Made by a program: the position numbers and the translations under genes
The notes under the pieces: generated by a model
What the model was told of the DNA's origin: nothing
What the model saw: the letters and a program-made list of their open reading frames with translations, nothing else
The model's database searches: none
Assembly: GCF_001808555.1 (NCBI RefSeq)
Contig: NZ_KV793774.1
Location: 1-60,600, forward strand
DNA length: 60,600 bases
Direction of reading: 5' to 3'
Source of the DNA: Porphyromonas sp. HMSC065F10
Lineage (GTDB): Bacteria; Bacteroidota; Bacteroidia; Bacteroidales; Porphyromonadaceae
Shown here: positions 23,666 through 32,574 of the stretch, piece by piece
Numbering within the stretch: position 1 is the stretch's first letter
Layout: each line of letters starts with the position of its first letter

Positions 23666-24846
23666 AGATCTTCCTCATCGGTATCAGCGACAGTCGGGAG
23701 CAGACGCTCTCGGAGGAGGTGCGGGAGGTGATCCGCTCGCACCGGCACTTCTCCGGCGGGCGACGCCACCATGAGATTATGCGCCCCTTCCTCCCGGCGG
23801 AGCACGACTGGATCGACATCATCCCTCCGATAGATGATCAGATCCGCAGCTATGGCAGGTATGAGGATATGGTGGTGGTGGCCTCCTGTGACCCGATATT
23901 CAATGGCATCGGTCAGCGGATCATGGAGTTGCACCCCGAGGCGGAGATCACTCTCTTCCCCCACTTCCACTCCCTCCAGATGCTGGCTCATGCAGCGCTG
24001 CTTCCCTATCAGGATATGCATGTGGTCTCGCTGACCGGTCGCCCCTGGAGGGCGCTTGACGAGGCTCTGATCTGCGGGGAGCGGATGATCGGCATCCTGA
24101 CCGACCTGAGGCACCACACGCCTCGCACGATAGCGGAGCGGATGATCGCCTATGGCTATGACAATTACGTCGCATACGTCGGCGAGCATCTCGGCAATCG
24201 GGCGGAGCAGAGGGTGACGCGGCTGTCGATAGAGGAGATGATGGAGAGGGACTTCGGCTACCCCAATAACCTGATCCTCCTCCGCACGAGGACTCCGGAG
24301 CGTCCCTTTGGGATCCCAGACGAGGCCTTTGTCCCGCTGGAGGGACGCCCCCGGATGATCACCAAGTCACCGATACGGCTGCAGAGCCTGTCGCTCCTCG
24401 GGCTGCATCAGGCGCAGACGCTTTGGGATGTGGGCTCCTGCACCGGCTCTGTCTCGATAGAGGCTAAGCTGCAGTTTCCCCACCTCTCTGTGGTCGCCTT
24501 TGAGATTCGCCCGGAGGGCGGGGCGCTCCTGGAGACCAATGCCCGGAGGCTCCATGCCCCAGGGATCGACTTCGTCCCGGGAGACTTCCTGGAGGCTGAC
24601 CTCTCGGCCCTCCCGACCCCGGATGCGGTCTTTATCGGAGGTCACGGCGGACGACTCCCGGAGATGATCCGGCGGATCTATCCGCTGCTGTCTGCGGGCG
24701 GGCGGATCGTCTTCAATTCTGTCAGTGACGAGAGCCGACAGCTCTTCCTCAGCAGCCTTGCCGATGTCGGCACCGGGCTGTCGGAGGAGACGCTAATGGC
24801 GGTCGACCACTTCAATCCCATCCATGTGATGCAAGCAACGAAATGA
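23662..24846 (+). CDS. cbiET: CbiE-CbiT fusion (CobL-type): cobalt-precorrin-7/-6B C5 and C15 methyltransferase/decarboxylase
   Basis: A 394-residue fusion. The N-terminal CbiE domain (about 1-200) begins MKIFLIGISD and has VVVASCDPIFNGIG and YVGEHLGN. The C-terminal CbiT domain (about 210-394) is a Rossmann methyltransferase with the SAM loop LWDVGSCTGSVSIEA, and PDAVFIGGHGG. Together they methylate C5 and C15 and decarboxylate the C12 acetate side chain. ATGA overlaps on both sides show translational coupling with cbiHC and the cbiG-cbiF fusion. Confidence 0.93.
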   Translation: MKIFLIGISDSREQTLSEEVREVIRSHRHFSGGRRHHEIMRPFLPAEHDWIDIIPPIDDQIRSYGRYEDMVVVASCDPIFNGIGQRIMELHPEAEITLFPHFHSLQMLAHAALLPYQDMHVVSLTGRPWRALDEALICGERMIGILTDLRHHTPRTIAERMIAYGYDNYVAYVGEHLGNRAEQRVTRLSIEEMMERDFGYPNNLILLRTRTPERPFGIPDEAFVPLEGRPRMITKSPIRLQSLSLLGLHQAQTLWDVGSCTGSVSIEAKLQFPHLSVVAFEIRPEGGALLETNARRLHAPGIDFVPGDFLEADLSALPTPDAVFIGGHGGRLPEMIRRIYPLLSAGGRIVFNSVSDESRQLFLSSLADVGTGLSEETLMAVDHFNPIHVMQATK

Positions 24847-26666
24847 AAGAGAAGAATGTAGCCATACTCACCATCTCCCGCGAGGGGAGAGAGATTGCCC
24901 TGCTGCTCAGGGACGAGCTCCCGGGTGTCACTCTCTACAGCACGGTGGAGGCGGAGGGTTTCCACACTATGGCGTCCCTGCGGGAGGGGTGCCGGGAGCT
25001 GATCGGAGAGTACTCTGCGCTGATTTTCTGCTCCGCCCTCGGGATCTGTGTCCGGACCGTGGGCGATCTCCTGCAGGATAAGCACATCGATCCCGCCATC
25101 CTCTGCATCGACACGACGGGTCACTACGTGATCCCCGTCGCCTCGGGGCATGTCGGCGGAGCCAACGATCTCGCCCGTCGCATCGCCCATATCCTCGGTG
25201 GTGAGGCTGTCGTCACGACGCAGAGCGACCGGCGGGGACTGTGGGCTCTTGATACGCTGGGCGAGGAGCAGGGCTGGCGGACAGAGCTGCTCGGCACAAC
25301 GATGAATCATGCCATCGCCCTCTTCGTGGAGCGTCACCGGGTGGCACTTCTCATAGAGACACGCTCGGCGGGGACAGCGCTCCTTGAGCGGACGAGGCCG
25401 GAGTGGGTCACTCTTTTCCATAAGGCAGAGGAGATCCGACCCCGGGACTTTGACCTCCTGATCAACGTGGGGTGCCGGTACCACGCAGAGATAGATCTGC
25501 CGCAGCTCTGCTACCGCCCGCCCCTCCTTCATCTCGGTGTCGGGTGCCGGCGCATGGCCGACCCGACCGGGGTGACCGACCACATTCTCTCGGAGGTGAG
25601 GGTAGGGGGCTTCTCCCCTCTCTCCATAGCGGACCTCTCCAGCATAGAGCTGAAGCGTGGCGAACCGATCCTCGAGGCGCTGGCAGAGCGACTGGGGGTG
25701 CCGGTCCGCTACTACGACAGCGAGACGCTCGATGGGGTGAGCGTGCCGCATCCCTCGGAGCGGGTCGATGAGGCGACCGGCTCTGCCAGCGTCTCCGAGG
25801 CGGCTGCCCTCACCTCCTCGGGAGGGGGTGAGCTGGTGATCGAGAAGCAGAAGGGGAAGCTCAGAGAGGGGAGTGACTTTACCTTTGCCCTCGCCATAGA
25901 GCGCAAGGGAGTGATGAGAGGGCACATCGAATTTGTTGGCGCAGGACCGGGGGACCCGGACTTGATCTCTGTGCGGGGGAGGCACTTCCTTGAGACGGCA
26001 GACCTGATCCTCTACGCTGGGAGCCTCGTCCCGGTGGCTCTGACGGAGTGCGCCAAGGAGGGAGCGGTCGTCCGCAGCTCCGCAGGGATGGCACTCGGGG
26101 AGCAGATAGCCCTGATGAAGAGCTTCTACGACCGGGGGGCGCTCGTCGTGCGACTCCACACCGGTGACCCCTGCATCTATGGCGCCATCGAGGAGCAGAT
26201 GGCAATCCTCGACGAGGAGGGCATGGAGTACCACATCACACCGGGGATCTCCTCCTTCCAGGCGGCTGCGGCAGAGCTGCAGAGCGAATTCACCATCCCG
26301 GAGCGGGTGCAGACCATTATCCTGACCCGAGGCAGCGGACGCACACCGGTGCCGGAGCGGGAGCAGCTCTCCCGGCTCGCCGCCTCGCAGAGCACGATGT
26401 GCATCTACCTCAGTGCCTCGATCGCTGAGGAGGTGGAGCGGGAGCTGCTCACCCACTACCCACCGACCACCCCTGTGGCGGTCTGCTATAAGCTGACCCA
26501 CCCCGAGCAGCGGATCTACCGCGGGGAGCTCAGGGATCTCGCACGGATCGTCCGCGAGCAGGGACTCAAGCTCACCACCATGATCGTCGTCGGTGAGGCG
26601 ATAGGCAATCGCGAGGGGCTGTCTCGCCTGTACCACAAGGACTTCAAGCATCTCTTTCGCCCATGA
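24843..26666 (+). CDS. cbiGF: CbiG-CbiF fusion: cobalt-precorrin-5A hydrolase and cobalt-precorrin-4 C11 methyltransferase
   Basis: A 607-residue fusion. The N-terminal CbiG part (about 1-335) opens the lactone ring and loses C20 as acetaldehyde; it shows IFCSALGICVRT, SGHVGGANDLARRIA and NVGCRYHAEID. A low-complexity linker (about 305-355) leads to CbiF (about 358-600) with FVGAGPGDPDLISVRG, LYAGSLVP, HTGDPCIYGA, TPGISSFQAAAAEL and TRGSGRTPVPE. These are consecutive steps in the anaerobic pathway (C11 methylation, then ring opening), so fusion may channel unstable intermediates. Confidence 0.93.
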   Translation: MKEKNVAILTISREGREIALLLRDELPGVTLYSTVEAEGFHTMASLREGCRELIGEYSALIFCSALGICVRTVGDLLQDKHIDPAILCIDTTGHYVIPVASGHVGGANDLARRIAHILGGEAVVTTQSDRRGLWALDTLGEEQGWRTELLGTTMNHAIALFVERHRVALLIETRSAGTALLERTRPEWVTLFHKAEEIRPRDFDLLINVGCRYHAEIDLPQLCYRPPLLHLGVGCRRMADPTGVTDHILSEVRVGGFSPLSIADLSSIELKRGEPILEALAERLGVPVRYYDSETLDGVSVPHPSERVDEATGSASVSEAAALTSSGGGELVIEKQKGKLREGSDFTFALAIERKGVMRGHIEFVGAGPGDPDLISVRGRHFLETADLILYAGSLVPVALTECAKEGAVVRSSAGMALGEQIALMKSFYDRGALVVRLHTGDPCIYGAIEEQMAILDEEGMEYHITPGISSFQAAAAELQSEFTIPERVQTIILTRGSGRTPVPEREQLSRLAASQSTMCIYLSASIAEEVERELLTHYPPTTPVAVCYKLTHPEQRIYRGELRDLARIVREQGLKLTTMIVVGEAIGNREGLSRLYHKDFKHLFRP

Positions 26667-27355
26667 CACCGATCACGATCGTCTCCCTCGGCAGCGGGGA
26701 GCCGGAGGATATCACCCTCCGTGCATACCGGGCTCTGCAGGATGTGGAGCGCATCTACGCCATAGGTGAGGCGGCAGTAGAGATCATCCGGGCGCTTCCC
26801 TCAGGAGCGGTGCTGGAGAAGAAGGTGACCATACTCTCCGTCCCTATGCAGAGTGACCGGAGAGCAGCCGCCTCAGCCTACGAGGCACTCGCCGGTCAGC
26901 TCGAGGCGGACTGTCTCGCCGACATCTCCACCGCTCTCGTCACCATCGGCGACGCGGGGACCTACTCCAGTGCGGGCTATGTCTGCCGGCTCCTCAGGGA
27001 GAGGGATATGCCCCACTTCATCCTCCCCGGCATCCCCTACTATATGACGCTGCCGGCGTGCCTCAGCAGACCGCTGGTCCTGGGGGAACAGTCGCTCCTC
27101 GTGCTCAGTCGGGTTGAGAGTGCGGAGCAGCTCCGGGAGGCGATCGACAGGGACCGGGTGGTGGTCGTGATGAAGCTTTCCCGCTCGGAGGAGGCGGTGC
27201 GGGACTTCCTCCGGACCGATCCTCCGGTCTCTATCCTCTATGGTGAGTACATCGGCGACGAGGAGCGGGAGCTGGTCACCGACAGCCTGAGATCCCTCCC
27301 CGAGACCCCTTTCCCCTACTTCTCCCTCCTTATCATAAAGCCAAGCACGAGATGA
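26663..27355 (+). CDS. cbiL: CbiL: cobalt-factor II (precorrin-2) C20 methyltransferase
   Basis: A 230-residue SAM-dependent tetrapyrrole methyltransferase of the CobI/CbiL group. Seen: VSLGSGEPEDITLRA at the N-terminus, TIGDAGTYSSAGYV, LPGIPYYMTLPACL and VVMKLSRSEEAVRDFL. It places the C20 methyl group that marks the first committed corrin step. It overlaps the cbiG-cbiF fusion by 4 bp and the binding-protein gene by 4 bp. Confidence 0.92.
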   Translation: MTPITIVSLGSGEPEDITLRAYRALQDVERIYAIGEAAVEIIRALPSGAVLEKKVTILSVPMQSDRRAAASAYEALAGQLEADCLADISTALVTIGDAGTYSSAGYVCRLLRERDMPHFILPGIPYYMTLPACLSRPLVLGEQSLLVLSRVESAEQLREAIDRDRVVVVMKLSRSEEAVRDFLRTDPPVSILYGEYIGDEERELVTDSLRSLPETPFPYFSLLIIKPSTR

Positions 27356-28680
27356 AAATGCAGACCTATCTGAGACCTTTGCATAATACCCCATCTGCGG
27401 CGTCACATTCGAGATTCGGGCTTGGTCATGTGCGTAAGCACACTCCCTTCGCCCTCACTCTCAGTCCCTTGCATCTGGAGTATTCTGCAAAGTCCCTGCC
27501 GAAAAAGCGGTGCTTTTTCGGCGAAAGACCATTTTGCAAAGGTCTTTATCTATATGGTGCTCTCGCCCTTCTCCTCCTTCTCCTCTCCTCCTGTGGGGGA
27601 AAGGAGACGCAGGGCAGGGAGGAGACGATGATCGCCGGCGACTCGCTCATCCGCTATGCCGAGGGGCTGAGGATCACCCGCAGTGAGGGCGTGACACTGG
27701 TCGACATCTCCGACCCGACGAAGCCGGAGAGCGAAGTCTATCGCTACGCCTTAGTCCCCCGAGGGACCGATGCCGGTGGGGAGATCCCCGAGGGCTACAC
27801 GCCGATAGAGGTGCCGGTGAGCCGGGTGATCGTGATGACGACGCTGCAGCTCTCCAATTTCATCAAGCTCGATGCCGTCGACCGGGTCGTCGGTATGCCG
27901 AGTACCCACTTCCTCTTCAATCAGAAGATGCTCGACCGCCTGGCGGAGGGCAAGGCGCGGCGGATCGGGATAGAGGGAAACTTTGACTCCGAGCTGATCA
28001 TGGCACTGGAGCCGGACCTGATCCTCGTCTCCCCCTTCAAGCGCGGAGGGTATGATGCCCTCAAGGAGCTCGACATCCCGCTCCTCACCTTCCTCGGGTA
28101 CAAGGAGACCTCCCCGCTCGGTCAGGCGGAGTGGATCAAGCTCACCGCCCTCCTCCTCGGGAAGGAGGATCAGGCGGAGCAGACCTTTGACCAGATAGAG
28201 CAGCGCTATCACCAGCTCCAGAGTCTCATCACGCCCGACCTGCCCCGTCCGAAGATCCTCAGCGGTGAGCTGCACGGGGGCAACTGGTATGTCGTTGGCG
28301 GGGAGAGCTACCTCGCGCACCTCTTCCGCGATGCCGGTGGGGACTATTTCCTGAGGGACAATAAGGAGTCCGGGGGTTTTTACCTCGACTTTGAGACCGT
28401 CTACAGCCAGGCGGCGGATGCGGACTTCTGGCGGATCACCAATAACTACAAGGGCGACTACTCCTACGATGTGCTCGCGCGCACAGACGCTCGGTACAGA
28501 GACTTCCGGGCGTACAAGGAGCGGAAAGTGCTCTACTGCAATCTCTCGGAGCGCCCCTTCTACGAGGGTTCACCGGTGGAGCCGGAGGTGGTCCTTGCCG
28601 ACCTGATCCACGCCTTCCACCCCGAGCTGCTCCCCGACCATACGCCCGTCTACTACGACCTCCTGACGAGGGAGAAGTGA
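27352..28680 (+). CDS. BtuF/IhtC-like ABC substrate-binding lipoprotein with a MITE inserted in its signal peptide
   Basis: A 442-residue periplasmic-binding protein of the corrinoid/heme/siderophore class (PRVIVM-type domain: VSRVIVMTTLQLSNFIKLD, EPDLILVSPF, KILSGELHGG, WYVVGGESYLAHLF). It feeds the FecCD permease and ATPase that follow. The N-terminus is odd: MKMQTYL is separated from LYGALALLLLLLSSCGG by 60 extra residues encoded by a 175-bp element plus a 5-bp target duplication. Removing it restores a perfect lipoprotein signal, MKMQTYLYGALALLLL then SSC. The insertion is in frame, so the ORF stays open. Export may now depend on an internal start (GTG or TTG inside the insertion) or fail. 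The original start at 27352 is supported by the ATGA overlap with cbiL. Confidence 0.88.
   Translation: MKMQTYLRPLHNTPSAASHSRFGLGHVRKHTPFALTLSPLHLEYSAKSLPKKRCFFGERPFCKGLYLYGALALLLLLLSSCGGKETQGREETMIAGDSLIRYAEGLRITRSEGVTLVDISDPTKPESEVYRYALVPRGTDAGGEIPEGYTPIEVPVSRVIVMTTLQLSNFIKLDAVDRVVGMPSTHFLFNQKMLDRLAEGKARRIGIEGNFDSELIMALEPDLILVSPFKRGGYDALKELDIPLLTFLGYKETSPLGQAEWIKLTALLLGKEDQAEQTFDQIEQRYHQLQSLITPDLPRPKILSGELHGGNWYVVGGESYLAHLFRDAGGDYFLRDNKESGGFYLDFETVYSQAADADFWRITNNYKGDYSYDVLARTDARYRDFRAYKERKVLYCNLSERPFYEGSPVEPEVVLADLIHAFHPELLPDHTPVYYDLLTREK
27372..27546. mobile_element. 175-bp MITE-like element inside a signal peptide
   Basis: Terminal inverted repeats are GAGACCTTTGCA (27372-27383) and TGCAAAGGTCTT (27535-27546). 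The element is flanked by 5-bp direct repeats TATCT (27367-27371, 27547-27551). Internally, GACCTTTGCATAATACCCC at the left pairs imperfectly with GGAGTATTCTGCAAAGTC (27477-27494), and GCCGAAAAAGC is followed by its exact complement. It encodes no transposase. The ends resemble the GAGAC-TTTGCA termini of insertion sequences and MITEs in Porphyromonas. Confidence 0.85.
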
Positions 28681-28686
28681 TATACC

Positions 28687-29727
28687 ATGTCCCGCTCCCG
28701 TAACGCCATAGCCTTCGGCATCATTGCGATCCTGATCGTCGTCGCCTTCGTCCTCAATCTCTCTCTCGGGACGATTGCGATACCCTTCCGCGACGTGGTG
28801 GATATCCTCCTCGGGCGCGACACCGGAGGGAGTGAGATCTGGCGTAACATCGTCTGGAAGAGCCGCTACCCGCAGACCATCACCGCCCTCGTCGCCGGCG
28901 CGGGGCTCTCCATCAGCGGACTGCTCATGCAGACGGTCTTCCGAAATCCCCTCGCCGGCCCCTCGGAGCTCGGCATCAGCTCCGGTGCCAGCCTCGGCGT
29001 GGCGACCCTCGTGCTCCTCTCGGGGAGCATCAGCCAGAGGGCGCTGATCCGCATGGGCTTCGTCGGGGAGATGGCGGTCTCCGTGGCGGCACTCCTCGGG
29101 GCACTGGCGGTGATGGGGATCATCATGATCATGTCGGAGAAGGTGAAGGGGAATGTCGTCCTCCTCATCATGGGTGTGATGATCGGCTACATTGCCAATG
29201 CGATCATCGGTGTGCTGAAGTTCTTTAGCAACGATGAGGATGTCCGCAGCTATGTCGTCTGGGGACTGGGAAGCTTCTCCAAGGTGAGCGGCGACCGCGT
29301 CACCACCTTCGTCCTCCTGATGCTGGTGCTGATCCCCCTCTCCTTTCCCCTCATCAAGACGCTTAACCTCCTGCTCCTCGGAGAGAACTATGCCCGCAGC
29401 CTTGGGCTCAATTACAAGCGCGCCCGCCACCGGGTGATCTTCTGCTCCTGTCTCCTCACCGCCATCGTCACCGCCTACTGCGGCCCGATCGTCTTCATCG
29501 GTCTGGCGGTGCCGCACCTCTGCCGCACCATTTTCGCCACCTCCAACCATCGGATCCTGATGCCGGCGGTGACGCTCGTCGGAGCGTTGCTCGCCCTGAT
29601 CTGCAGCGTCATCGCGCGGATGCCGGGCTTCGAGGGGGCGCTGCCGATCAATTCGGTCACCGCCCTCATCGGTGCCCCGATCGTCATCTGGGTCCTCTTC
29701 AGTCGCCGTCGGGGCGAGAGACTATGA
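28687..29727 (+). CDS. FecCD/BtuC-family ABC permease
   Basis: A 346-residue inner-membrane permease with about ten membrane spans. Family landmarks: LGTIAIPFRDV, YPQTITALVAGAGLSISGLLMQTVFRNPLAGPSELGIS in part (GLLMQTVFRNPLAGP), GLAVPHLCR and the C-terminal GAPIVIWVLFSRR. It forms the channel for corrinoid, heme or siderophore uptake with the neighbouring ATPase and binding protein. Start 6 bp after the binding-protein stop; the stop overlaps the ATPase start by 4 bp. Confidence 0.93.
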   Translation: MSRSRNAIAFGIIAILIVVAFVLNLSLGTIAIPFRDVVDILLGRDTGGSEIWRNIVWKSRYPQTITALVAGAGLSISGLLMQTVFRNPLAGPSELGISSGASLGVATLVLLSGSISQRALIRMGFVGEMAVSVAALLGALAVMGIIMIMSEKVKGNVVLLIMGVMIGYIANAIIGVLKFFSNDEDVRSYVVWGLGSFSKVSGDRVTTFVLLMLVLIPLSFPLIKTLNLLLLGENYARSLGLNYKRARHRVIFCSCLLTAIVTAYCGPIVFIGLAVPHLCRTIFATSNHRILMPAVTLVGALLALICSVIARMPGFEGALPINSVTALIGAPIVIWVLFSRRRGERL

Positions 29728-30737
29728 GTAAGGAGATCACCATAGAGCTGCGCGACCTCGCCATCGGCTACCCGCACAGGGTGGTCGCCGAGGGGCTCTC
29801 CGCCACCGTCTACTCCGGTGAGCTCACCTGCCTCATCGGATCCAATGGCGTGGGCAAGTCGACCCTCCTCCGCACGATTGCCGCCTTCCAACCCAAGCTC
29901 GGCGGCTCCATCCTTGTCCGCGGGGGCGAGATAGACAGCTACAAGAGCCGAGAGCTGGCGCGACTCATCAGCGTCGTGCTGACGGAGCGGATAGAGGTGG
30001 GACACATGACCGTGCTCGACCTTGTCTCCCTCGGGCGCAGCCTATACACCGGCTTTTGGGGAAAGGTGGATGCCGCCAATGAGCGGAAAGCCCTCGACGC
30101 CCTCCGTCTCGTGGGTATGGAGCGCTTCGCTCCCCGCGACGTCGGGACGCTCAGCGACGGAGAGCGACAGAAGGTGATGATCGCCAAGGCGCTCGCCCAG
30201 GAGACCCCGATCATCCTCCTCGATGAGCCCACCTCCTTCCTTGACTTCCCCTCCAAGGTGGACATGATGCAGCTCCTCCACCGGCTCTCCCGAGAGACGC
30301 ACAAGACCATCTTCCTCTCCATCCACGACCTCGAGATGGCGCTCCAGATCGCCGACAAGATCTGGCTCCTCGATGATGAGAAACGACTACACATCGGCAC
30401 CCCGGAGGACCTCTCCCTTGATGGGACACTGAGTGACTTCTTTGAGCGGCGAGATATCGTCTTTGACCGACTCAGAGGGCTTTTCCGCATAGAGAACCCC
30501 CACACCCGCACCATCCGTATCAGCGCTCCCACACACCGGCTCCTCCCGCTCTACCATATGGTCGTGAAGGCGCTGAGGCGCAATGCCATCCTCGCTACCC
30601 CTGAGGCGGAGAGTGCCGATGCGATCGAGCTCTCCGATGAGGGGTTGCTCCTCAGGACCGCTGACGGAAGGAGCCATCACCCCACCACGATCGAGGAACT
30701 CCTCGACCTACTAACTAACGACGAGCACCATGGGTAA
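29724..30737 (+). CDS. ABC transporter ATPase (BtuD/FecE-like) with C-terminal extension
   Basis: A 337-residue ATPase for the preceding permease. Walker A is GSNGVGKST (39-47), the signature is LSDGERQKV, Walker B is IILLDEPTSFLD, and the switch His is SIHD. Relatives end near residue 250. This one continues about 80 residues (FRIENPHTRTIRISAP to LLDLLTNDEHHG) with a small alpha/beta-looking tail of unknown role, seen in some Bacteroidota FecE-like proteins. It overlaps the next gene by 8 bp. Confidence 0.92.
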   Translation: MSKEITIELRDLAIGYPHRVVAEGLSATVYSGELTCLIGSNGVGKSTLLRTIAAFQPKLGGSILVRGGEIDSYKSRELARLISVVLTERIEVGHMTVLDLVSLGRSLYTGFWGKVDAANERKALDALRLVGMERFAPRDVGTLSDGERQKVMIAKALAQETPIILLDEPTSFLDFPSKVDMMQLLHRLSRETHKTIFLSIHDLEMALQIADKIWLLDDEKRLHIGTPEDLSLDGTLSDFFERRDIVFDRLRGLFRIENPHTRTIRISAPTHRLLPLYHMVVKALRRNAILATPEAESADAIELSDEGLLLRTADGRSHHPTTIEELLDLLTNDEHHG

Positions 30738-32574
30738 GATCCTTATCATCGGCGGTACTACCGAAGGCAGGGCTGCGGTGGAGGTGTGCGAGGAGGCGGG
30801 CAAGCCCTTCCTCTACTCCACGCTTGGCACCTCTCAGGAGATCGCCCTACATCATGGCACCCGGCTGGAGGGACCCTTGGATGCCGATGCGATGACGTCA
30901 CTCTGCCGGCGGGAGGAGGTGAGTGTCCTCGTCGATGCGGCTCACCCCTTTGCCACCATCGTCCACCGGAATGTCGCCAAGGCGGCAAGCGAAGTCGCCC
31001 TGCCGACGGTTCGGTATGAGCGAGCCTTCCCTCCACTCCCCGAGGGGGCGCTCTCCGTCAGCTCCTTCCCCGAGGCGATGAAGGAGCTGGAGCGGCTCGC
31101 TCCCCGCAGACTCCTTGCCCTCACCGGGGTCAAGAGCATCGCTGCCATGGGAGACTACCCGCTGAGGCACGAGGTCTGGCTGAGGGTGATGCCGATACCC
31201 GAGACGGAGCGGATCATCAGCGAGAGCGACTTCCCCCGCAACCGCCTCATCTACTACGACCGGGAGCAGGACGACCGGGCGCTTATGGAGCGACTGCGAC
31301 CCGACCTGCTGCTCCTCAAGGAGAGTGGCGAGAGCAGTGGCTTTGAGGAAAAAGTGAAAGCCGCCACAGCCCTCGGCATCCCGATACTCGTCATCCGCCG
31401 ACCGACCCTCGGCTACCGACCAACGGAGACCGTCCTTGGTCCCGTGGGACTCCGCAGGGCGCTCGAGCGGCTGGATCCGGACTTCTTCCCCCTCCGCATC
31501 GGCTTCACCACCGGCACCACCGCCACCGCTGCTACTACGGCGGCTCTGCTGGCGCTCCTCAATGATGAGACCTACGCCGAGGTGCCGGTACGGCTCCTCA
31601 CCGGTGAGGAGATCCGCTTCCCGATCAGCGAGACCTGCATAGAGAGCGAGGAGTGCGCCACCGCCACGGCGATCAAGTACTCAGGGGACGATCCCGACGT
31701 GACGAGCGGCACCACCATCCTCTCCACTGTCCGCCTTACTGACAGCCACACCGGCGTCACCTTCTATGGGGGCAAAGGGGTGGGGCGGATCACCCTCCCC
31801 GGCATCGGACTGCCGATCGGCGACCCGGCCATCAACCCCGGTCCTCGGCAGATGATGACCGAAGCTGTGGGACGACTTGTCGACCTCAGTCGGGTCGGCA
31901 TCGACATCACCATCACCGTCCCGGAGGGTGAGACGCTGGCACCGCACACCTTCAACCCCCGCCTCGGCGTCGTCGATGGCATCTCGATCCTCGGCACCAC
32001 CGGAGTGCTTCGCCCCTTCTCCACCGAGGCGTGGGTCGACTCAATCCGCCGAGAGATGGGTGTCTCGCGGTCGGTCTTCGGGGAGCACCTGGTGATCAAC
32101 TCCGGTGGCAAGAGCGAGAGGTGGCTCCGAGCGCACTTCCCCGACCTCCCGCCCAATGCCTTCGTCCAGTACGGCAACTTCATCGGTCGCTGTCTCGAGA
32201 TGGCGCGATCGATGGACTTTGCCCACATCACCCTCGGCATCATGATAGGTAAGGCGGTCAAGCTGGCGGAGGGGCAGCTCGACACCCACAGCAAGAAGTC
32301 GGTGATGAGCAAGCCCTTCATCCGCAGCCTCGGTCGGGAGAGCGGTCTCGACGAGGCAACGCTCGACCGCATCGACGGCATCACCATGGCGGGCGAGATC
32401 TGGGAGATCCTCCCCGACCACGCGCACCCCTTCTACCACATCCTCCTCGACCGCTGCTACGCCGTCTGCAAGCCTCTCGTCCCGGGGATCCGGCTCGACC
32501 TGATCCTGATCGACAAGGAGGGCGGACTGATAGAGCGAAATGCAGAGGATAAGAATAAGAGAAACCACGTATGA
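30730..32574 (+). CDS. cbiJD: CbiJ-CbiD fusion: cobalt-precorrin-6A reductase and cobalt-precorrin-5B C1 methyltransferase
   Basis: A 614-residue fusion. The N-terminal CbiJ/CobK (about 1-245) begins KILIIGGTTEGRAAVEV and has VDAAHPFA and LALTGVKSIAAM. The C-terminal CbiD (about 255-600) starts with RIGFTTGTTATAAT and contains GGKGVGRITLPG, ISILGTTGVLRP and FGEHLVINSGGKSE. CbiD methylates C1 and CbiJ then reduces the ring with NADPH, consecutive reactions joined in one protein. The stop overlaps cbiA by 4 bp. Confidence 0.93.
   Translation: MGKILIIGGTTEGRAAVEVCEEAGKPFLYSTLGTSQEIALHHGTRLEGPLDADAMTSLCRREEVSVLVDAAHPFATIVHRNVAKAASEVALPTVRYERAFPPLPEGALSVSSFPEAMKELERLAPRRLLALTGVKSIAAMGDYPLRHEVWLRVMPIPETERIISESDFPRNRLIYYDREQDDRALMERLRPDLLLLKESGESSGFEEKVKAATALGIPILVIRRPTLGYRPTETVLGPVGLRRALERLDPDFFPLRIGFTTGTTATAATTAALLALLNDETYAEVPVRLLTGEEIRFPISETCIESEECATATAIKYSGDDPDVTSGTTILSTVRLTDSHTGVTFYGGKGVGRITLPGIGLPIGDPAINPGPRQMMTEAVGRLVDLSRVGIDITITVPEGETLAPHTFNPRLGVVDGISILGTTGVLRPFSTEAWVDSIRREMGVSRSVFGEHLVINSGGKSERWLRAHFPDLPPNAFVQYGNFIGRCLEMARSMDFAHITLGIMIGKAVKLAEGQLDTHSKKSVMSKPFIRSLGRESGLDEATLDRIDGITMAGEIWEILPDHAHPFYHILLDRCYAVCKPLVPGIRLDLILIDKEGGLIERNAEDKNKRNHV

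Noticed and set aside
24678-26669. Long minus-strand open frame opposite the CbiG-CbiF gene
   Set aside because: Shadow of the fusion gene; low-complexity sequence with no recognisable motif. The same holds for 16021-17781, 38938-40479 and 34120-35118.
27372-27546. The 60-residue N-terminal insert of the binding protein as a true domain
   Set aside because: Inverted ends and a target duplication show it is an inserted repeat; the residues are an accident of an open frame.
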